Origin: Albidovulum sp.
Lineage (GTDB): Bacteria; Pseudomonadota; Alphaproteobacteria; Rhodobacterales; Rhodobacteraceae
DNA length: 64,000 nt
Assembly: GCA_020637635.1 (NCBI GenBank)
Contig: JACKKB010000002.1
Span: forward strand, 206,001 to 270,000
Direction of reading: 5' to 3'
Part shown: in pieces, positions 8,908 to 16,884 of the stretch
How positions within the stretch are numbered: the first letter of the stretch is position 1
How the letters are laid out: every line of letters starts with the position of its first letter
Made by a program: the position numbers and the translations under genes
The notes under the pieces: generated by a model
What the model saw: the letters and a program-made list of their open reading frames with translations, nothing else
The model's database searches: none
Told to the model about the DNA's origin: nothing

Positions 8908-9282
8908 CTACACGCGCCCTGTGCGGCCCAGTGCCTTCACGGCGACCCATACCATCACAGCCCAGAACAATGTCCGCAGTGTCATGGCCCCGACCGTGCG
9001 CATCTCAAAAGCATCCCCTGCCAAAACCCGCCAGCCGAAGGCCGCAAAGACCGCCGCTGTTGCGATCAGGATGATCAGCGCCACGGGCAACGCAAGCCGA
9101 TGCCCGATCATCAGAAGCAAGCCGCCAATGACATAGGCAAAGCCCGCGATGAAGTTGAACCGCAGGACAAAGGGCACGACGGCCCCCATGTCGACCGCTC
9201 CGAACAGGGCCGATCCGCCGGATATCAGCGTCAACGATCCAAAGGCTATGGCCGCAACACCGGCGACGCGATGAGTTTTCAT
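8908..9282 (-). CDS. Four-helix membrane protein of unknown function
   Basis: 124 residues with four hydrophobic stretches (VAGVAAIAFGSLTLISGGSA, FNFIAGFAYVIGGLLLMIG, LPVALIILIATAAVFAAFG, MTLRTLFWAVMVWVAVKAL). No signature motif is visible. Its ATG overlaps the stop of the TetR regulator upstream (ATGA), so the pair is one operon and this protein is probably under autoregulated TetR control. Confidence 0.8.
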   Translation of the reverse strand: MKTHRVAGVAAIAFGSLTLISGGSALFGAVDMGAVVPFVLRFNFIAGFAYVIGGLLLMIGHRLALPVALIILIATAAVFAAFGWRVLAGDAFEMRTVGAMTLRTLFWAVMVWVAVKALGRTGRV

Positions 9283-9887
9283 GTCTGCCCCTCCTTGCAG
9301 GCAAACAGGGCCAATTGCACCTCCAGCAGGCGCATCCCCTCGGGCAGGATGTTAAAGCTGCGCGAGCCAAGGCTCCACCTTATGGCGATACCCTGAACAA
9401 GCGAGGTCAGCAGCACGGCGGCATCCTTTGGCTGAACGCCCGCCCCCATCATTCCGGCTTCGGCAATGGCTTGCAGGTTTGCCTCCAGATATGCCTGATA
9501 CTGCATCAGAACCCCGCGAAACCGGTCGCGCAGGGCGGCATTGTCCACGTTCAATTCGCGGGAGTGCAGAATGGCCGGAAGCGCGGGGGTTTGCTCAATC
9601 TGCTGCAACTGCGCGGCGATCAGCGCCTTTAGTCGCGCTTGCGGGCTTTCGCTGCTATTCACAGCCTGCTGCCACGCGCATTCCAGCCGATCCGCAATGG
9701 CGTCCCCGACCGCGGTCCAAAGCTCTGCCTTTGTCGGGAAGTGCCGGAAGATAGCGGCTTGTGTCACGCCGACCTCTTGCGCGATGTCATTGGTCGTCAG
9801 CCGGTCCGGGCCGATACGGTCGGCCAGATCCAGAACGGCGGCAATGATTTCGGTCTTGCGATCCTCGGCAGATTTGCGACGTAACAT
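9279..9887 (-). CDS. TetR/AcrR family transcriptional regulator
   Basis: 202 residues. The N-terminal helix-turn-helix is typical (RLTTNDIAQEVGVTQAAIFRHFPTKAELW, about residues 30-60); the remainder is the variable ligand-binding and dimerisation domain. It is transcribed divergently from the b561/ABC exporter operon with 80 bases between, the classic arrangement for a repressor controlling the neighbouring efflux genes. Ligand unknown. Confidence 0.92.
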   Translation of the reverse strand: MLRRKSAEDRKTEIIAAVLDLADRIGPDRLTTNDIAQEVGVTQAAIFRHFPTKAELWTAVGDAIADRLECAWQQAVNSSESPQARLKALIAAQLQQIEQTPALPAILHSRELNVDNAALRDRFRGVLMQYQAYLEANLQAIAEAGMMGAGVQPKDAAVLLTSLVQGIAIRWSLGSRSFNILPEGMRLLEVQLALFACKEGQT

Positions 9888-9898
9888 GGAGCACCTCT

Positions 9899-9923
9899 TG
9901 TAAGTAAGTAATCACTAACATAT
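9899..9923. promoter_or_regulatory. Candidate TetR operator in the divergent intergenic region
   Basis: The 80-base gap between the TetR gene and the b561 operon holds a single AT-rich stretch of TAAGTAAGTAATCACTAACA type, unlike the GC-rich surroundings. The repeated AGTAA/TTAGT half-sites resemble operators of AcrR-like repressors. It is the only good candidate site for control of both transcripts. Confidence 0.4.
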
Positions 9924-9967
9924 TCTGCAAGGCAAGCAAGCTGATTCGCCAGAGCGAGAGGACCGCC

Positions 9968-10456
9968 ATGCCAAGCCCCAAAGGATACACCCGCCTTCAG
10001 ATCGCATTGCACTGGGGCGCGGCCCTGCTGATCGTGCAGCAATACCTGTTGAAGGACGCCATCGCCGCCGCGTGGGACGCTGCGGCAAAGGGGCTGGAAA
10101 TCGCCTTCAACCCGCTGGTTCTGGCCCATGTCGCAGGCGGTGCATTGGTCATGCTGTTCGCGTTATGGCGGCCGTCGATCAAGGCGCGGCGCGGCGTGCC
10201 TGCGATGGTGGGCGACAGTGCCGCGCAGCGCGCCTTGGCAAAGGCCGCCCATGTCGGCCTTTACGCGCTGATGATCCTGATGCCGCTCAGCGGGTCGATG
10301 GCCTGGTTCGGCGGGGTCGATCTGGCTGCACAGGGCCATAACGTGCTGAAGATCTTGCTGCTGGCGCTGGTGGCGCTGCATGTTGTGGGGGCGCTCTATC
10401 ATCACTTCGTGCTGAAAGACGGCCTGATCAACCGCATGCGCCGGGCTGAGGGCTGA
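9968..10456 (+). CDS. Cytochrome b561 family protein
   Basis: 162 residues with four transmembrane helices and histidines placed for two haems b (ALHWGAALL, VLAHVAGGAL, KAAHVGLYALMI, LVALHVVGALYHHF). Bacterial b561 proteins pass electrons from quinol or superoxide across the inner membrane. It heads a four-gene operon with an adaptor, an ABC permease and an ABC ATPase, 3 bases before the adaptor gene. A functional link to the exporter is not obvious. Confidence 0.9.
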   Translation: MPSPKGYTRLQIALHWGAALLIVQQYLLKDAIAAAWDAAAKGLEIAFNPLVLAHVAGGALVMLFALWRPSIKARRGVPAMVGDSAAQRALAKAAHVGLYALMILMPLSGSMAWFGGVDLAAQGHNVLKILLLALVALHVVGALYHHFVLKDGLINRMRRAEG

Positions 10457-10459
10457 GCG

Positions 10460-11605
10460 ATGCGCAGAACCTGGATCCTTGGCGCGGTTGCGCTGGTTGG
10501 GCTGGCAGCGGCGGGTTGGTTTCTGACCGAACGGCCGCTGACTGTGACGGTTGTCGCGTCTGAAACCGGAGTGCCCTTGCGCCTTTATGGCCTGGGTTCT
10601 GTCGAGGCCCGGATCCTGTCGCGCGTCGGTTTCGAAGTTGGCGCGGCATTGGTGTCGGTGTCGGCAGATGCTGGGGATGCGGTAAAGGCCGGACAGGAAC
10701 TGGCCGCCCTGCACCCGGCCGAGCAGGAAGCCCGCGTTGCGCGGGCGCAGGCGGCTATTGCGGCCAATGCCGCCGGTCAGTCCAAGGCTGATGCCGCAGT
10801 GGCGCGGGCGCAGGCAGTTCTGGCGCAGCGCATCGCAGCAAATGATCGGCAAAAGGAACTGGCGCGGCAGGATGTCACCTCGGTTCAGCGGGCCGAGGAA
10901 GCGCTGCGCGATGAAGATGTGGCGCGGGCAGAACTGGCATTGGCCGAGGCCGATCTTGCCGTGATCCGCGCGCAAGGCGCGGATGTGGCGGCAGCCCTGC
11001 AACTGGAAGAAACCTTGCTCTCCCATCACCGGCTGGTCGCCCCCTATGATGCGGTTGTCCTGGCCCGCCATGTCGAGCCGGGCACGGTGGTCAAGGCCGG
11101 TGATCCGATCTTTACCCTGATTGATCCGGCAACGATCTGGGTTCAGGCCTTCATCGACGAAGAACGCGCCGGCCAACTGGCGCTTGGCCAAGAGGGCGTC
11201 ATCCGCCTGCGGTCACAGCCTGCGGCCGAGTTTCACGGCACCGTCGCCCGGATCGGGCTGGAAAGCGACCGCGTGAACGAAGAGCGCCGCGTCTGGCTGA
11301 CCTGTTCCGACTGCCCCGAAGCGATGTTCCTTGGCGAACAGGCCGAAGCACGCATCCTGACCGGCATACGCGACAACGCGCTGATGGTGCCCGAGGTGGC
11401 GATCACCGGCTTTGACGGCTTTCGCGGCACGGTCTGGCTGGTGCAGGAGGGCCGGTTGCACCGCGCCGAGTTGACCTTTGGCGCACGCGACGACCGGGGC
11501 CGGGTCGAGGTGACAGGTGGCCTGCCCGACGGCGCCGACATCGTCGCCATGCCGCCGAAAGGCGCCGACGAAGGCAGACTTGCCCGGATCGGGGACGCGC
11601 CATGA
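10460..11605 (+). CDS. Periplasmic adaptor (membrane-fusion) protein of an ABC exporter
   Basis: 381 residues. One N-terminal membrane anchor (ILGAVALVGLAAAGWFL), then a biotinyl-lipoyl half motif, a long alanine/glutamine-rich coiled-coil hairpin (about residues 100-180) and a beta-barrel domain with ARHVEPGTVVKAGDPIFTL. This is the HlyD/MacA-type layout. It joins the following permease and ATPase into a MacAB-like tripartite exporter; an outer-membrane factor is not encoded nearby. The stop overlaps the permease ATG by 4 bases. Confidence 0.92.
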   Translation: MRRTWILGAVALVGLAAAGWFLTERPLTVTVVASETGVPLRLYGLGSVEARILSRVGFEVGAALVSVSADAGDAVKAGQELAALHPAEQEARVARAQAAIAANAAGQSKADAAVARAQAVLAQRIAANDRQKELARQDVTSVQRAEEALRDEDVARAELALAEADLAVIRAQGADVAAALQLEETLLSHHRLVAPYDAVVLARHVEPGTVVKAGDPIFTLIDPATIWVQAFIDEERAGQLALGQEGVIRLRSQPAAEFHGTVARIGLESDRVNEERRVWLTCSDCPEAMFLGEQAEARILTGIRDNALMVPEVAITGFDGFRGTVWLVQEGRLHRAELTFGARDDRGRVEVTGGLPDGADIVAMPPKGADEGRLARIGDAP

Positions 11606-12735
11606 ATCTGGCGCTGAAAGACATCCGGCATGGGCTGTTCCGCTTTGTGCTGACCTGTTTCGGGTTGGGCCTGCTGATGACGGTCGTTCTGGCGATGATC
11701 GGCATCTACAACGGGCTTGTGGCCGATGCTTTGGCGGTGGTCAAAGCGCCCGCGGCAGAGGTCTGGGTGGTTGAGGCCGGCACAAAAGGGCCCTTTGCCG
11801 AAGCCTCCTCGATCCCTGCCGACAGCCGCGACACTGTGGCCCGCATGCCCGGCGTGGCCGAAGCAGGGGCCATCAACTATCAGACCGTTGAAGCCCCGTT
11901 CCTTGACCGGGCCTTGCGGCTATATGTCATCGGCTATGAAACCGGGCGTCCGGGTGGCCCGCAGATCATTGCCGAAGGGCGCGGCATCGGCACCAGCCAT
12001 TTCGAACTGGTGGCCGACCGCAAGACCGGCCTTGTGCTGGGCGACACCATCCGCCTTGGCCGCAACCGGTTCAGCGTGGTCGGGCTGGTCGAAGGGGCGA
12101 TGAACTCGGGCGGCGACCCGGCGGTTTACATGACGCTTGCCGATGCGATGGCGCTGCAAACGGAACTCGCCCCGGCAGATCAACGGGTGCAGGCCGCGCG
12201 CGGGGCGGGGGCGGTCAAATCGGCCTCGGTCGCCGCCGTGATCGTGCGCGTGACGCCCGGCGCGGATGTCGATCTGCTGACCGCAACCTTGCGGCAATGG
12301 AAGCATCTGGCGGCCCTAAGCCAGACCGAACAGGAGAATATCCTGCTGGCCTCGGTCGTGGACAAGGCGCGGCGGCAGATCGGACTGTTCCTGGGCATTC
12401 TGCTGGCGGTGTCCGCCGTGGTGATCGCGCTGATCATCTACACCATGACCATGGAAAAGCTGAAACAGATCGCCACGCTGAAGCTGATCGGCGCACCGGA
12501 CCGCACCATCATCGGGCTGATCGTGCAGCAATCGCTGATCCTTGGAACCGCAGGTTGGGGCATCGGTCTGGTTCTGATCCTGCTGGTCAAGGATGTCTTT
12601 CCGCGCCGCGTCGTGCTGGAGCCGTTCAACGTGGCCGTTCTGGCCGGGATCATCGTCGTGGTCTGTCTGGCCGCCAGTGGCCTTGGCGTGCGCGCCGCCC
12701 TGAAGGTGGACCCTGCCACCGCGCTGGGGGGCTGA
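11602..12735 (+). CDS. ABC exporter permease, FtsX/MacB type
   Basis: 377 residues. One N-terminal helix (RFVLTCFGLGLLMTVVLAMIG), a large periplasmic domain, then three C-terminal helices (LFLGILLAVSAVVIALIIYT, IVQQSLILGTAGWGIGLVL, VAVLAGIIVVVCLAASGLG). The order TM1 - periplasmic core - TM2-4 and the segment KLKQIATLKLIGAPDRTI are typical of the FtsX/MacB family. It pairs with the ATPase that starts 3 bases after its stop. Confidence 0.92.
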   Translation: MNLALKDIRHGLFRFVLTCFGLGLLMTVVLAMIGIYNGLVADALAVVKAPAAEVWVVEAGTKGPFAEASSIPADSRDTVARMPGVAEAGAINYQTVEAPFLDRALRLYVIGYETGRPGGPQIIAEGRGIGTSHFELVADRKTGLVLGDTIRLGRNRFSVVGLVEGAMNSGGDPAVYMTLADAMALQTELAPADQRVQAARGAGAVKSASVAAVIVRVTPGADVDLLTATLRQWKHLAALSQTEQENILLASVVDKARRQIGLFLGILLAVSAVVIALIIYTMTMEKLKQIATLKLIGAPDRTIIGLIVQQSLILGTAGWGIGLVLILLVKDVFPRRVVLEPFNVAVLAGIIVVVCLAASGLGVRAALKVDPATALGG

Positions 12736-12738
12736 GCC

Positions 12739-13431
12739 ATGGCTATCGGTGATATTCTGGTCGATGTGCAGGCCGTGGCCAAGCACTATGGCGACGGCGA
12801 AACCCGCGTCGATGCCCTGCGTCAGGTTGACCTGCAGGTGCGTGCAGGCGAGGTGATCGCGCTTTTGGGGCCCTCGGGGTCTGGCAAGACGACGCTTTTG
12901 AACATCATCGGCTGCATCCTTGACCCGTCCTCGGGCCGGGTGGTACTGGACGGTGATCCGGTCTTTGACGGCAAATGGCTGCGCAGTGATTTGCGCCGCC
13001 TGCGGCTGGACAAGATCGGCTTCATCTTTCAGGCGCACAACCTGCTCCCGTTCCTGACGGCAGCAGAAAACGTCTCGCTGGTACTCGACCTTGCCGGTTG
13101 GGCCCCCGAAAAGGGCCGGGAACGCGCAGTGGAACTGCTGGATTATCTCGAGGTCAGCCACCGCGCCCCGGTCAAGCCCGCGCTGCTGTCGGGGGGCGAG
13201 GCGCAGCGGGTTGCCATCGCTCGCGCGCTGGCCAACCGCCCGCGGATCATCCTTGCGGACGAGCCGACCGCAGCATTGGACAGCAAACGCGCACAACTCG
13301 TCATGGACCTGCTGCGAAAGCTTGCCGCCGAGCAGGAAGCCTGCATCCTGACAGTGACCCATGACGAGAAAATCTTCGACCGCTTCGACCGGCTGATCCA
13401 CCTTCGCGACGGGCGGCTGACCGATGACTAG
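12739..13431 (+). CDS. ABC exporter ATP-binding protein, LolD/MacB type
   Basis: 230 residues with a full nucleotide-binding domain: Walker A GPSGSGKTT (about 44-52), Q-loop IFQAHNLLPF, signature LLSGGEAQRVAIARAL, Walker B IILADEPTAALD and the switch histidine in TVTHDEKIF. Last gene of the b561-adaptor-permease-ATPase operon and the last intact chromosomal gene before the island boundary. Confidence 0.95.
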   Translation: MAIGDILVDVQAVAKHYGDGETRVDALRQVDLQVRAGEVIALLGPSGSGKTTLLNIIGCILDPSSGRVVLDGDPVFDGKWLRSDLRRLRLDKIGFIFQAHNLLPFLTAAENVSLVLDLAGWAPEKGRERAVELLDYLEVSHRAPVKPALLSGGEAQRVAIARALANRPRIILADEPTAALDSKRAQLVMDLLRKLAAEQEACILTVTHDEKIFDRFDRLIHLRDGRLTDD

Positions 13432-13657
13432 ACCCGCCAAGCCCGCAACCTCGCCTGCATCGCGCGAAGCCGTCGCGTGACCTCTCGTCCAGCGCCTGGC
13501 TTGGGACCATCAACTCTGCGGTTTCGTCCTACGGCCAATCAGCATGCGAAGTGCCGATCAGTCGAGCGTCCCTTGGCAATCGTCATACGCCAGAGCTAGA
13601 ATTGACCATAGCGTGGCGCAGTCACAGCTTTACTCCGCCGCCACACAACGCAAGAAG

Positions 13658-13675
13658 CCCCCGCTTTTCAGGGGG
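13658..13675. terminator. C5/G5 stem-loop
   Basis: CCCCC at 13658-13662 and GGGGG at 13671-13675 around an 8-base loop containing TTTT. Possible terminator for the ABC operon, 230 bases after its stop, or for a lost gene of an older element. Confidence 0.4.
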
Positions 13676-13686
13676 ACTCGTCAAAC

Positions 13687-13706
13687 GTTGAGGTGGCGTT
13701 GAGGTA
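13687..13706. repeat. Arm-type tandem repeat, variant copy outside the island
   Basis: Two GTTGAGGT units 11 bases apart. The same layout (GTTGATGT twice) occurs at 13959-13978 and 62865-62884. Here the pair lies 86 bases from the start of the tRNA-like core, almost the same distance as at the right end (87), but on the chromosomal side of the left core. Confidence 0.55.
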
Positions 13707-13771
13707 AAACTGCGCTTGCTATACACAAGTGATTTTGTCGGATTCTAACCATTTGGAAAGGTTAGATTTTT

Positions 13772-13818
13772 TGGTTGCGGGGGCAGGATTTGAACCTGCG
13801 GCCTTCAGGTTATGAGCC
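13772..13818 (-). repeat. Attachment site core: 3' part of tRNA-fMet duplicated
   Basis: 47 bases identical to 62951-62997 except for one base (13801). It covers CCA, acceptor 3' strand, T arm and anticodon loop of tRNA-fMet but lacks the 5' half, so it is a truncated copy left by integration into the 3' end of the tRNA gene. The preceding T run is also shared. Confidence 0.9.
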
Positions 13819-13958
13819 CATGGAAGGGCAAAACCGAATAATCATCGAAATCAGCGTCTTACGGGGTAAGCCTCTGTTCAGGCGTGATTTTCGCCCTCGC
13901 AAACATCAGCGTTCGCACGGATTCACACGCAAGACCGGCACGAAGGCCGCAGTCGCAG

Positions 13959-13978
13959 GTTGATGTGGTGTTGATGTA
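13959..13978. repeat. Arm-type tandem repeat, left inner copy
   Basis: GTTGATGT twice, 11 bases apart, about 140 bases inside the left core. Pairs with the copy at 62865-62884. Such direct repeats flanking the core are typical arm sites for tyrosine integrases; binding is inferred. Confidence 0.6.
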
Positions 13979-14029
13979 GCCCACGCGCCCTCCCCTGCAG
14001 ATCATCATCGCAGACCGTCTTGTCAGCCT

Positions 14030-15370
14030 TCATTTCCGATGTTCCTGAAGCCCTAGCTCGCCCCACATCCAGGCGAAATCGTACTCGGCGATGGGGCCCT
14101 CTACATGCCCGGCGCTGCGGTTTTCCAGCATCTTTAGCCAGTCGATCACCTTCTCGCGCCCCGCAGCCGTCCGGACAGCCTGACGTGGTGACTTGCCGCC
14201 CAGCGCCGGGATCGGCGCGTCCAGCGTTTCGCGGTAGTGCTTGTCGAGGTGATCCCGCATCAGCTGGCGCGCGATCTCTGGCGGGATTTCGTCGGCTTCT
14301 TCGCGCGACCCTTCACGCCGTTGGTCTGCCCGCATCTGATCGACTGTCCGGATCGTGTTCAAAGGCGATTTCAACAGATCCCCGGCGGCCGCACCGATCA
14401 ACGTCTGGACCTTGGCCGTGCGCTCGGCCGAGTTGACGGTCACGAGCAGCGTCTTGCCCTTCAATTCCAGCGAACCCAGAACGGTGGCGCCCTCCATCTG
14501 CGTGTCGAGCATGATGCCGCCGCCCGCCTTGCCACCGCGCCCCTTCCGCGTGGCCAGCCAGTTCCAGAACTTCGGTCCTTCCGGCAGGAAGCCCTTCACC
14601 CGGTCGAGCCGCTCCGCCACTGCTTTCTGCGTTACGCCGCTGGCAAGCGGGTACCGCAAATCGTGGAACAACACATCGTCGCCGTCCGAATTGGTGAACT
14701 GCGGCTGCGCTGGGGTGAGGGCACGGTCGATCTCGATGAACAGCCAAGCGGAAGTGAAGATGGGTGCGCAACCCAGAAGCTGCTCGCGGGTGAGCCGCAG
14801 CGCGTCTCGCTTCTTCAGCTTCAGGGCGTCGCGCAGCCCGGCGAACAGGAAATCCACCGCTTCGGAGCGGAAGGGTAACAGCGCGCCGGAGATGACATGG
14901 TGATCGCGTTCGGGCACCACCCTCACGGCGATCCGGTCCCATTGCTTCAGAGTGCGCGTGGCGGATTTCTCGCGCACTGTGACGGATGCGGCATCCGACA
15001 GCAGGTCGCGCAGCACCATCGATGTGCCAGGCTGGACATCGCTGACTTCGTACAGACTGACTGGCGCATCCCGCAGCGCGGTGAAATAGGCCCGGTTCAA
15101 GGCCGTTTCCTTCCAGCCGCGCCGCTTCAGATAGAGATCGACGATGTTGCCGTCCTCATAGTGCTGGCCAAGGAAATCCTCGAACCCGCAGCCCCAGAGG
15201 ACGCCTGACCACTGCTCGCCTAGCAGGTCGGCCAAGCCGTCCTGATCGATCTCGAATTCCTCCAGCGCGGGCATCAGGTGTTCGGCGACAACATCCTGCA
15301 GCCGCTCGCGCCAGTCACCTTCTCGGCCGATGAAGGCCAAAAGGCCGGAAATATCGTTGCGTTCAGCCAT
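14030..15370 (-). CDS. 446-residue protein of unknown function in the reverse-transcriptase operon
   Basis: I do not recognise the family. It starts 22 bases after the reverse transcriptase stop on the same strand, as the third or fourth gene of one operon. It is soluble: no signal peptide or membrane helix. The N-terminal third is acidic, with aromatic patches (LADLLGEQWSGVLWGCGFED); a central part reads like a mixed alpha/beta domain. The C-terminal 90 residues include PALGGKSPRQAVRTAAGREK, which resembles a short motif in MbcA/ParS/Xre toxin-binding and some SEC-C-associated domains; that resemblance is from memory and weak. As the partner of a retron-type enzyme it could be the effector. 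Confidence 0.75.
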   Translation of the reverse strand: MAERNDISGLLAFIGREGDWRERLQDVVAEHLMPALEEFEIDQDGLADLLGEQWSGVLWGCGFEDFLGQHYEDGNIVDLYLKRRGWKETALNRAYFTALRDAPVSLYEVSDVQPGTSMVLRDLLSDAASVTVREKSATRTLKQWDRIAVRVVPERDHHVISGALLPFRSEAVDFLFAGLRDALKLKKRDALRLTREQLLGCAPIFTSAWLFIEIDRALTPAQPQFTNSDGDDVLFHDLRYPLASGVTQKAVAERLDRVKGFLPEGPKFWNWLATRKGRGGKAGGGIMLDTQMEGATVLGSLELKGKTLLVTVNSAERTAKVQTLIGAAAGDLLKSPLNTIRTVDQMRADQRREGSREEADEIPPEIARQLMRDHLDKHYRETLDAPIPALGGKSPRQAVRTAAGREKVIDWLKMLENRSAGHVEGPIAEYDFAWMWGELGLQEHRK

Positions 15371-15392
15371 AACCAGCCCTGTCTATGCCGGT

Positions 15393-16304
15393 CTAGCGAC
15401 CGATCTTTCTTTGAATATCATCGCGCAGGGCAGCCATGGCCTCAGCGCGCACTCGCCACCCTGCATCGATTTGGCTGGCTTCAAATAGGCGTCCAGTGAG
15501 CCGCCGTGCGACGATGAGCTTCTCGCGGCCAAGTGGCAGGTCATCGAACAGCTTCTGGTCCTCGGCAATGCGGACTTGGCGCCGGTTCGGCAACCGAAGG
15601 CCGTTGTTGGTGACAGCAACTCCGGTGACGATCCGCGGCTGACCGGGCCGAAAGAGCTTGGTCTTGTGCCCATGAAGGTGCCGTTTGCCGATGGCCTTCC
15701 GAGCTTCAAACAGGAGGCGCCGCGTAGCCCCTGCCCCCGTGAATACAATGTCATCGACGTAGACGGTCATCTTGCAGCCGCATGCCTCAGCCAAGACCGA
15801 AAGTTCATGAAACAGGTCCTCGTAGGCGAAGTACGAGACAATTGGGCTGGCGCTGCTTCCTGTCGGCAGATGCCCGTCCACCGTCAGCAGTTTTGCAAGC
15901 ATTCCGGCAACATCACCCTCACAAGCCATCCTGTCGCGGAAGAAGTGATAGACAGCCTGAGCCCGCGCTGACGGATAGAACCTTCGGACATCGATCTTGA
16001 CGCACCCGTCCTCGACCGAGTGTGCAGCAGCATTGGAGATGTACGACCGCCCCTTCTTTGCCGAGTGCAGGTAGGGCGGCGTGTCGATCCTCGCCAAGAG
16101 CATTGCGATCCTGCGATGCACCTTCGCGAGTCTTGGCCGCGGCTCCTGAATTGCGCGGCCGGACTTCTTGTCGATCCACCGCTTGTAGGGATCGGCATCG
16201 GCGAGAAGCGCATCCAGTTCTTCACGGGAAATCAGCAGACGATCGGCCAGCATCTGCGGGCTTGTCACCTTGTACAGGATTGACTGGTTGCGGTCGTGGC
16301 TCAC
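15393..16304 (-). CDS. Retron-type reverse transcriptase
   Basis: 303 residues from GTG 16304. Catalytic motifs are complete: motif A aspartate in KIDVRRFYPS (D105), the SP motif LPTGSSASPIVS, and YVDD at 182-185. Two hallmarks of bacterial retron enzymes are present: NAxxH (NAAAH, 91-95) in region X and the VTG triplet (226-228) in region Y. In retrons the enzyme copies part of a structured RNA into multicopy single-stranded DNA that guards a toxin. The GTG overlaps the xre stop as GTGA, which decides the start over a longer reading frame beginning at 16343. There is no fused maturase or protease domain. Confidence 0.92.
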   Translation of the reverse strand: MSHDRNQSILYKVTSPQMLADRLLISREELDALLADADPYKRWIDKKSGRAIQEPRPRLAKVHRRIAMLLARIDTPPYLHSAKKGRSYISNAAAHSVEDGCVKIDVRRFYPSARAQAVYHFFRDRMACEGDVAGMLAKLLTVDGHLPTGSSASPIVSYFAYEDLFHELSVLAEACGCKMTVYVDDIVFTGAGATRRLLFEARKAIGKRHLHGHKTKLFRPGQPRIVTGVAVTNNGLRLPNRRQVRIAEDQKLFDDLPLGREKLIVARRLTGRLFEASQIDAGWRVRAEAMAALRDDIQRKIGR

Positions 16305-16609
16305 CTGCCCGCCCCTCGATACTCGGAAATTGTCGCCGCCCAATCCAGCATCTTCAGCGCCTTGTCAGCGACATACGCCCGAATGGCATCGGCCTTTCCA
16401 GCACCCTCCACGCGCTCGGCAAACAGCATGAGCGAGGACATCGGAATATCGAAGGCCGTCGAATACTTCTCCAGAACGGCAATGGAGACGTTCTTTTCGC
16501 CGCTCTCGATCTCCGAAACATAGGATTTTGAAAGCCCGACGCGTTCGGCCACGTCAGCCTGCGACAGGTCGTGGTAGACCCGAACCAGGCGAAGAGCTTC
16601 ATTCAGCAT
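16301..16609 (-). CDS. Xre/Cro-type helix-turn-helix protein upstream of the reverse transcriptase
   Basis: 102 residues. The N-terminal 60 residues form an Xre helix-turn-helix (YHDLSQADVAERVGLSKSYV, then EIESGEKNVSIAVLEKYSTA); the rest is a helical tail. A strong ribosome site (GGGAGA) precedes ATG 16609. The stop is shared with the reverse transcriptase start (GTGA), so the two proteins are made together. It may repress the operon or be the retron accessory protein; one described retron class pairs a helix-turn-helix protein with the enzyme (from memory). Confidence 0.9.
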   Translation of the reverse strand: MLNEALRLVRVYHDLSQADVAERVGLSKSYVSEIESGEKNVSIAVLEKYSTAFDIPMSSLMLFAERVEGAGKADAIRAYVADKALKMLDWAATISEYRGAGR

Positions 16610-16635
16610 TTTTCTCCCATCCTCAGCAGTTGAAC

Positions 16636-16884
16636 ACCTAGGAGCCGTCTCAGAAGAAGAGTCGCGCCAGATACACGATGGCTTTCACCATCCAGAACGC
16701 GACCATCAGGGTCCGACGTTTCCGAAGAACACGCCGAATCCAGCGACGGATCCACTGCCCGGTGCTCAGGGGCTTCACAGGTTCAGTACCCATGTCGCAA
16801 CCTCCTGGGCTTCCTCGCCGGGACCATCCCGACGAGTGTGCCGCCTTCCCAAGAGGCAATCAGGGCAGAGGCTATCTCCTAGGT
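16636..16884 (-). repeat. Long-range inverted repeat around the 47-residue gene
   Basis: ACCTAGGAG at 16636-16644 faces CTCCTAGGT at 16876-16884, and the pairing can be extended inward by CC/GG and TCT/AGA with small bulges. On the minus strand this would close a loop of about 250 nucleotides just upstream of xre, similar in length to retron a1/a2 repeats. A 9-base match is close to chance level in this search space. Confidence 0.3.
16650..16793 (-). CDS. 47-residue membrane peptide upstream of xre
   Basis: Small gene with a textbook ribosome site (AGGAGG, 7 bases before ATG 16793). The product has a strongly basic middle (QWIRRWIRRVLRKRRT) and a C-terminal hydrophobic helix (LMVAFWMVKAIVYLARLFF) that ends the protein. 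The basic-then-hydrophobic pattern fits a short inner-membrane peptide with its N terminus in the cytoplasm, as in many small toxins. It ends 41 bases before the xre ATG on the same strand and is probably cotranscribed with it. Confidence 0.6.
   Translation of the reverse strand: MGTEPVKPLSTGQWIRRWIRRVLRKRRTLMVAFWMVKAIVYLARLFF

Larger units (their letters stand above)
13432..13771. other. Intergenic stretch left of the island
   Basis: 340 bases without a convincing gene. It contains a C5/G5 hairpin at 13658-13675 and a tandem repeat at 13687-13706, both listed separately, and ends in a T run directly before the tRNA-derived repeat. The last 90 bases are laid out like the sequence next to the intact tRNA-fMet at 62865-62950. 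Confidence 0.6.

Noticed and set aside
13775..13963. 62-codon frame starting in the tRNA fragment
   Set aside because: Begins inside the duplicated tRNA sequence and has no ribosome site; an artefact of the attachment site.
15393..16304. Diversity-generating retroelement or group II intron
   Set aside because: No template/variable repeat pair or accessory Avd-like gene was noticed, and the enzyme has no maturase domain; NAxxH and VTG point to a retron.
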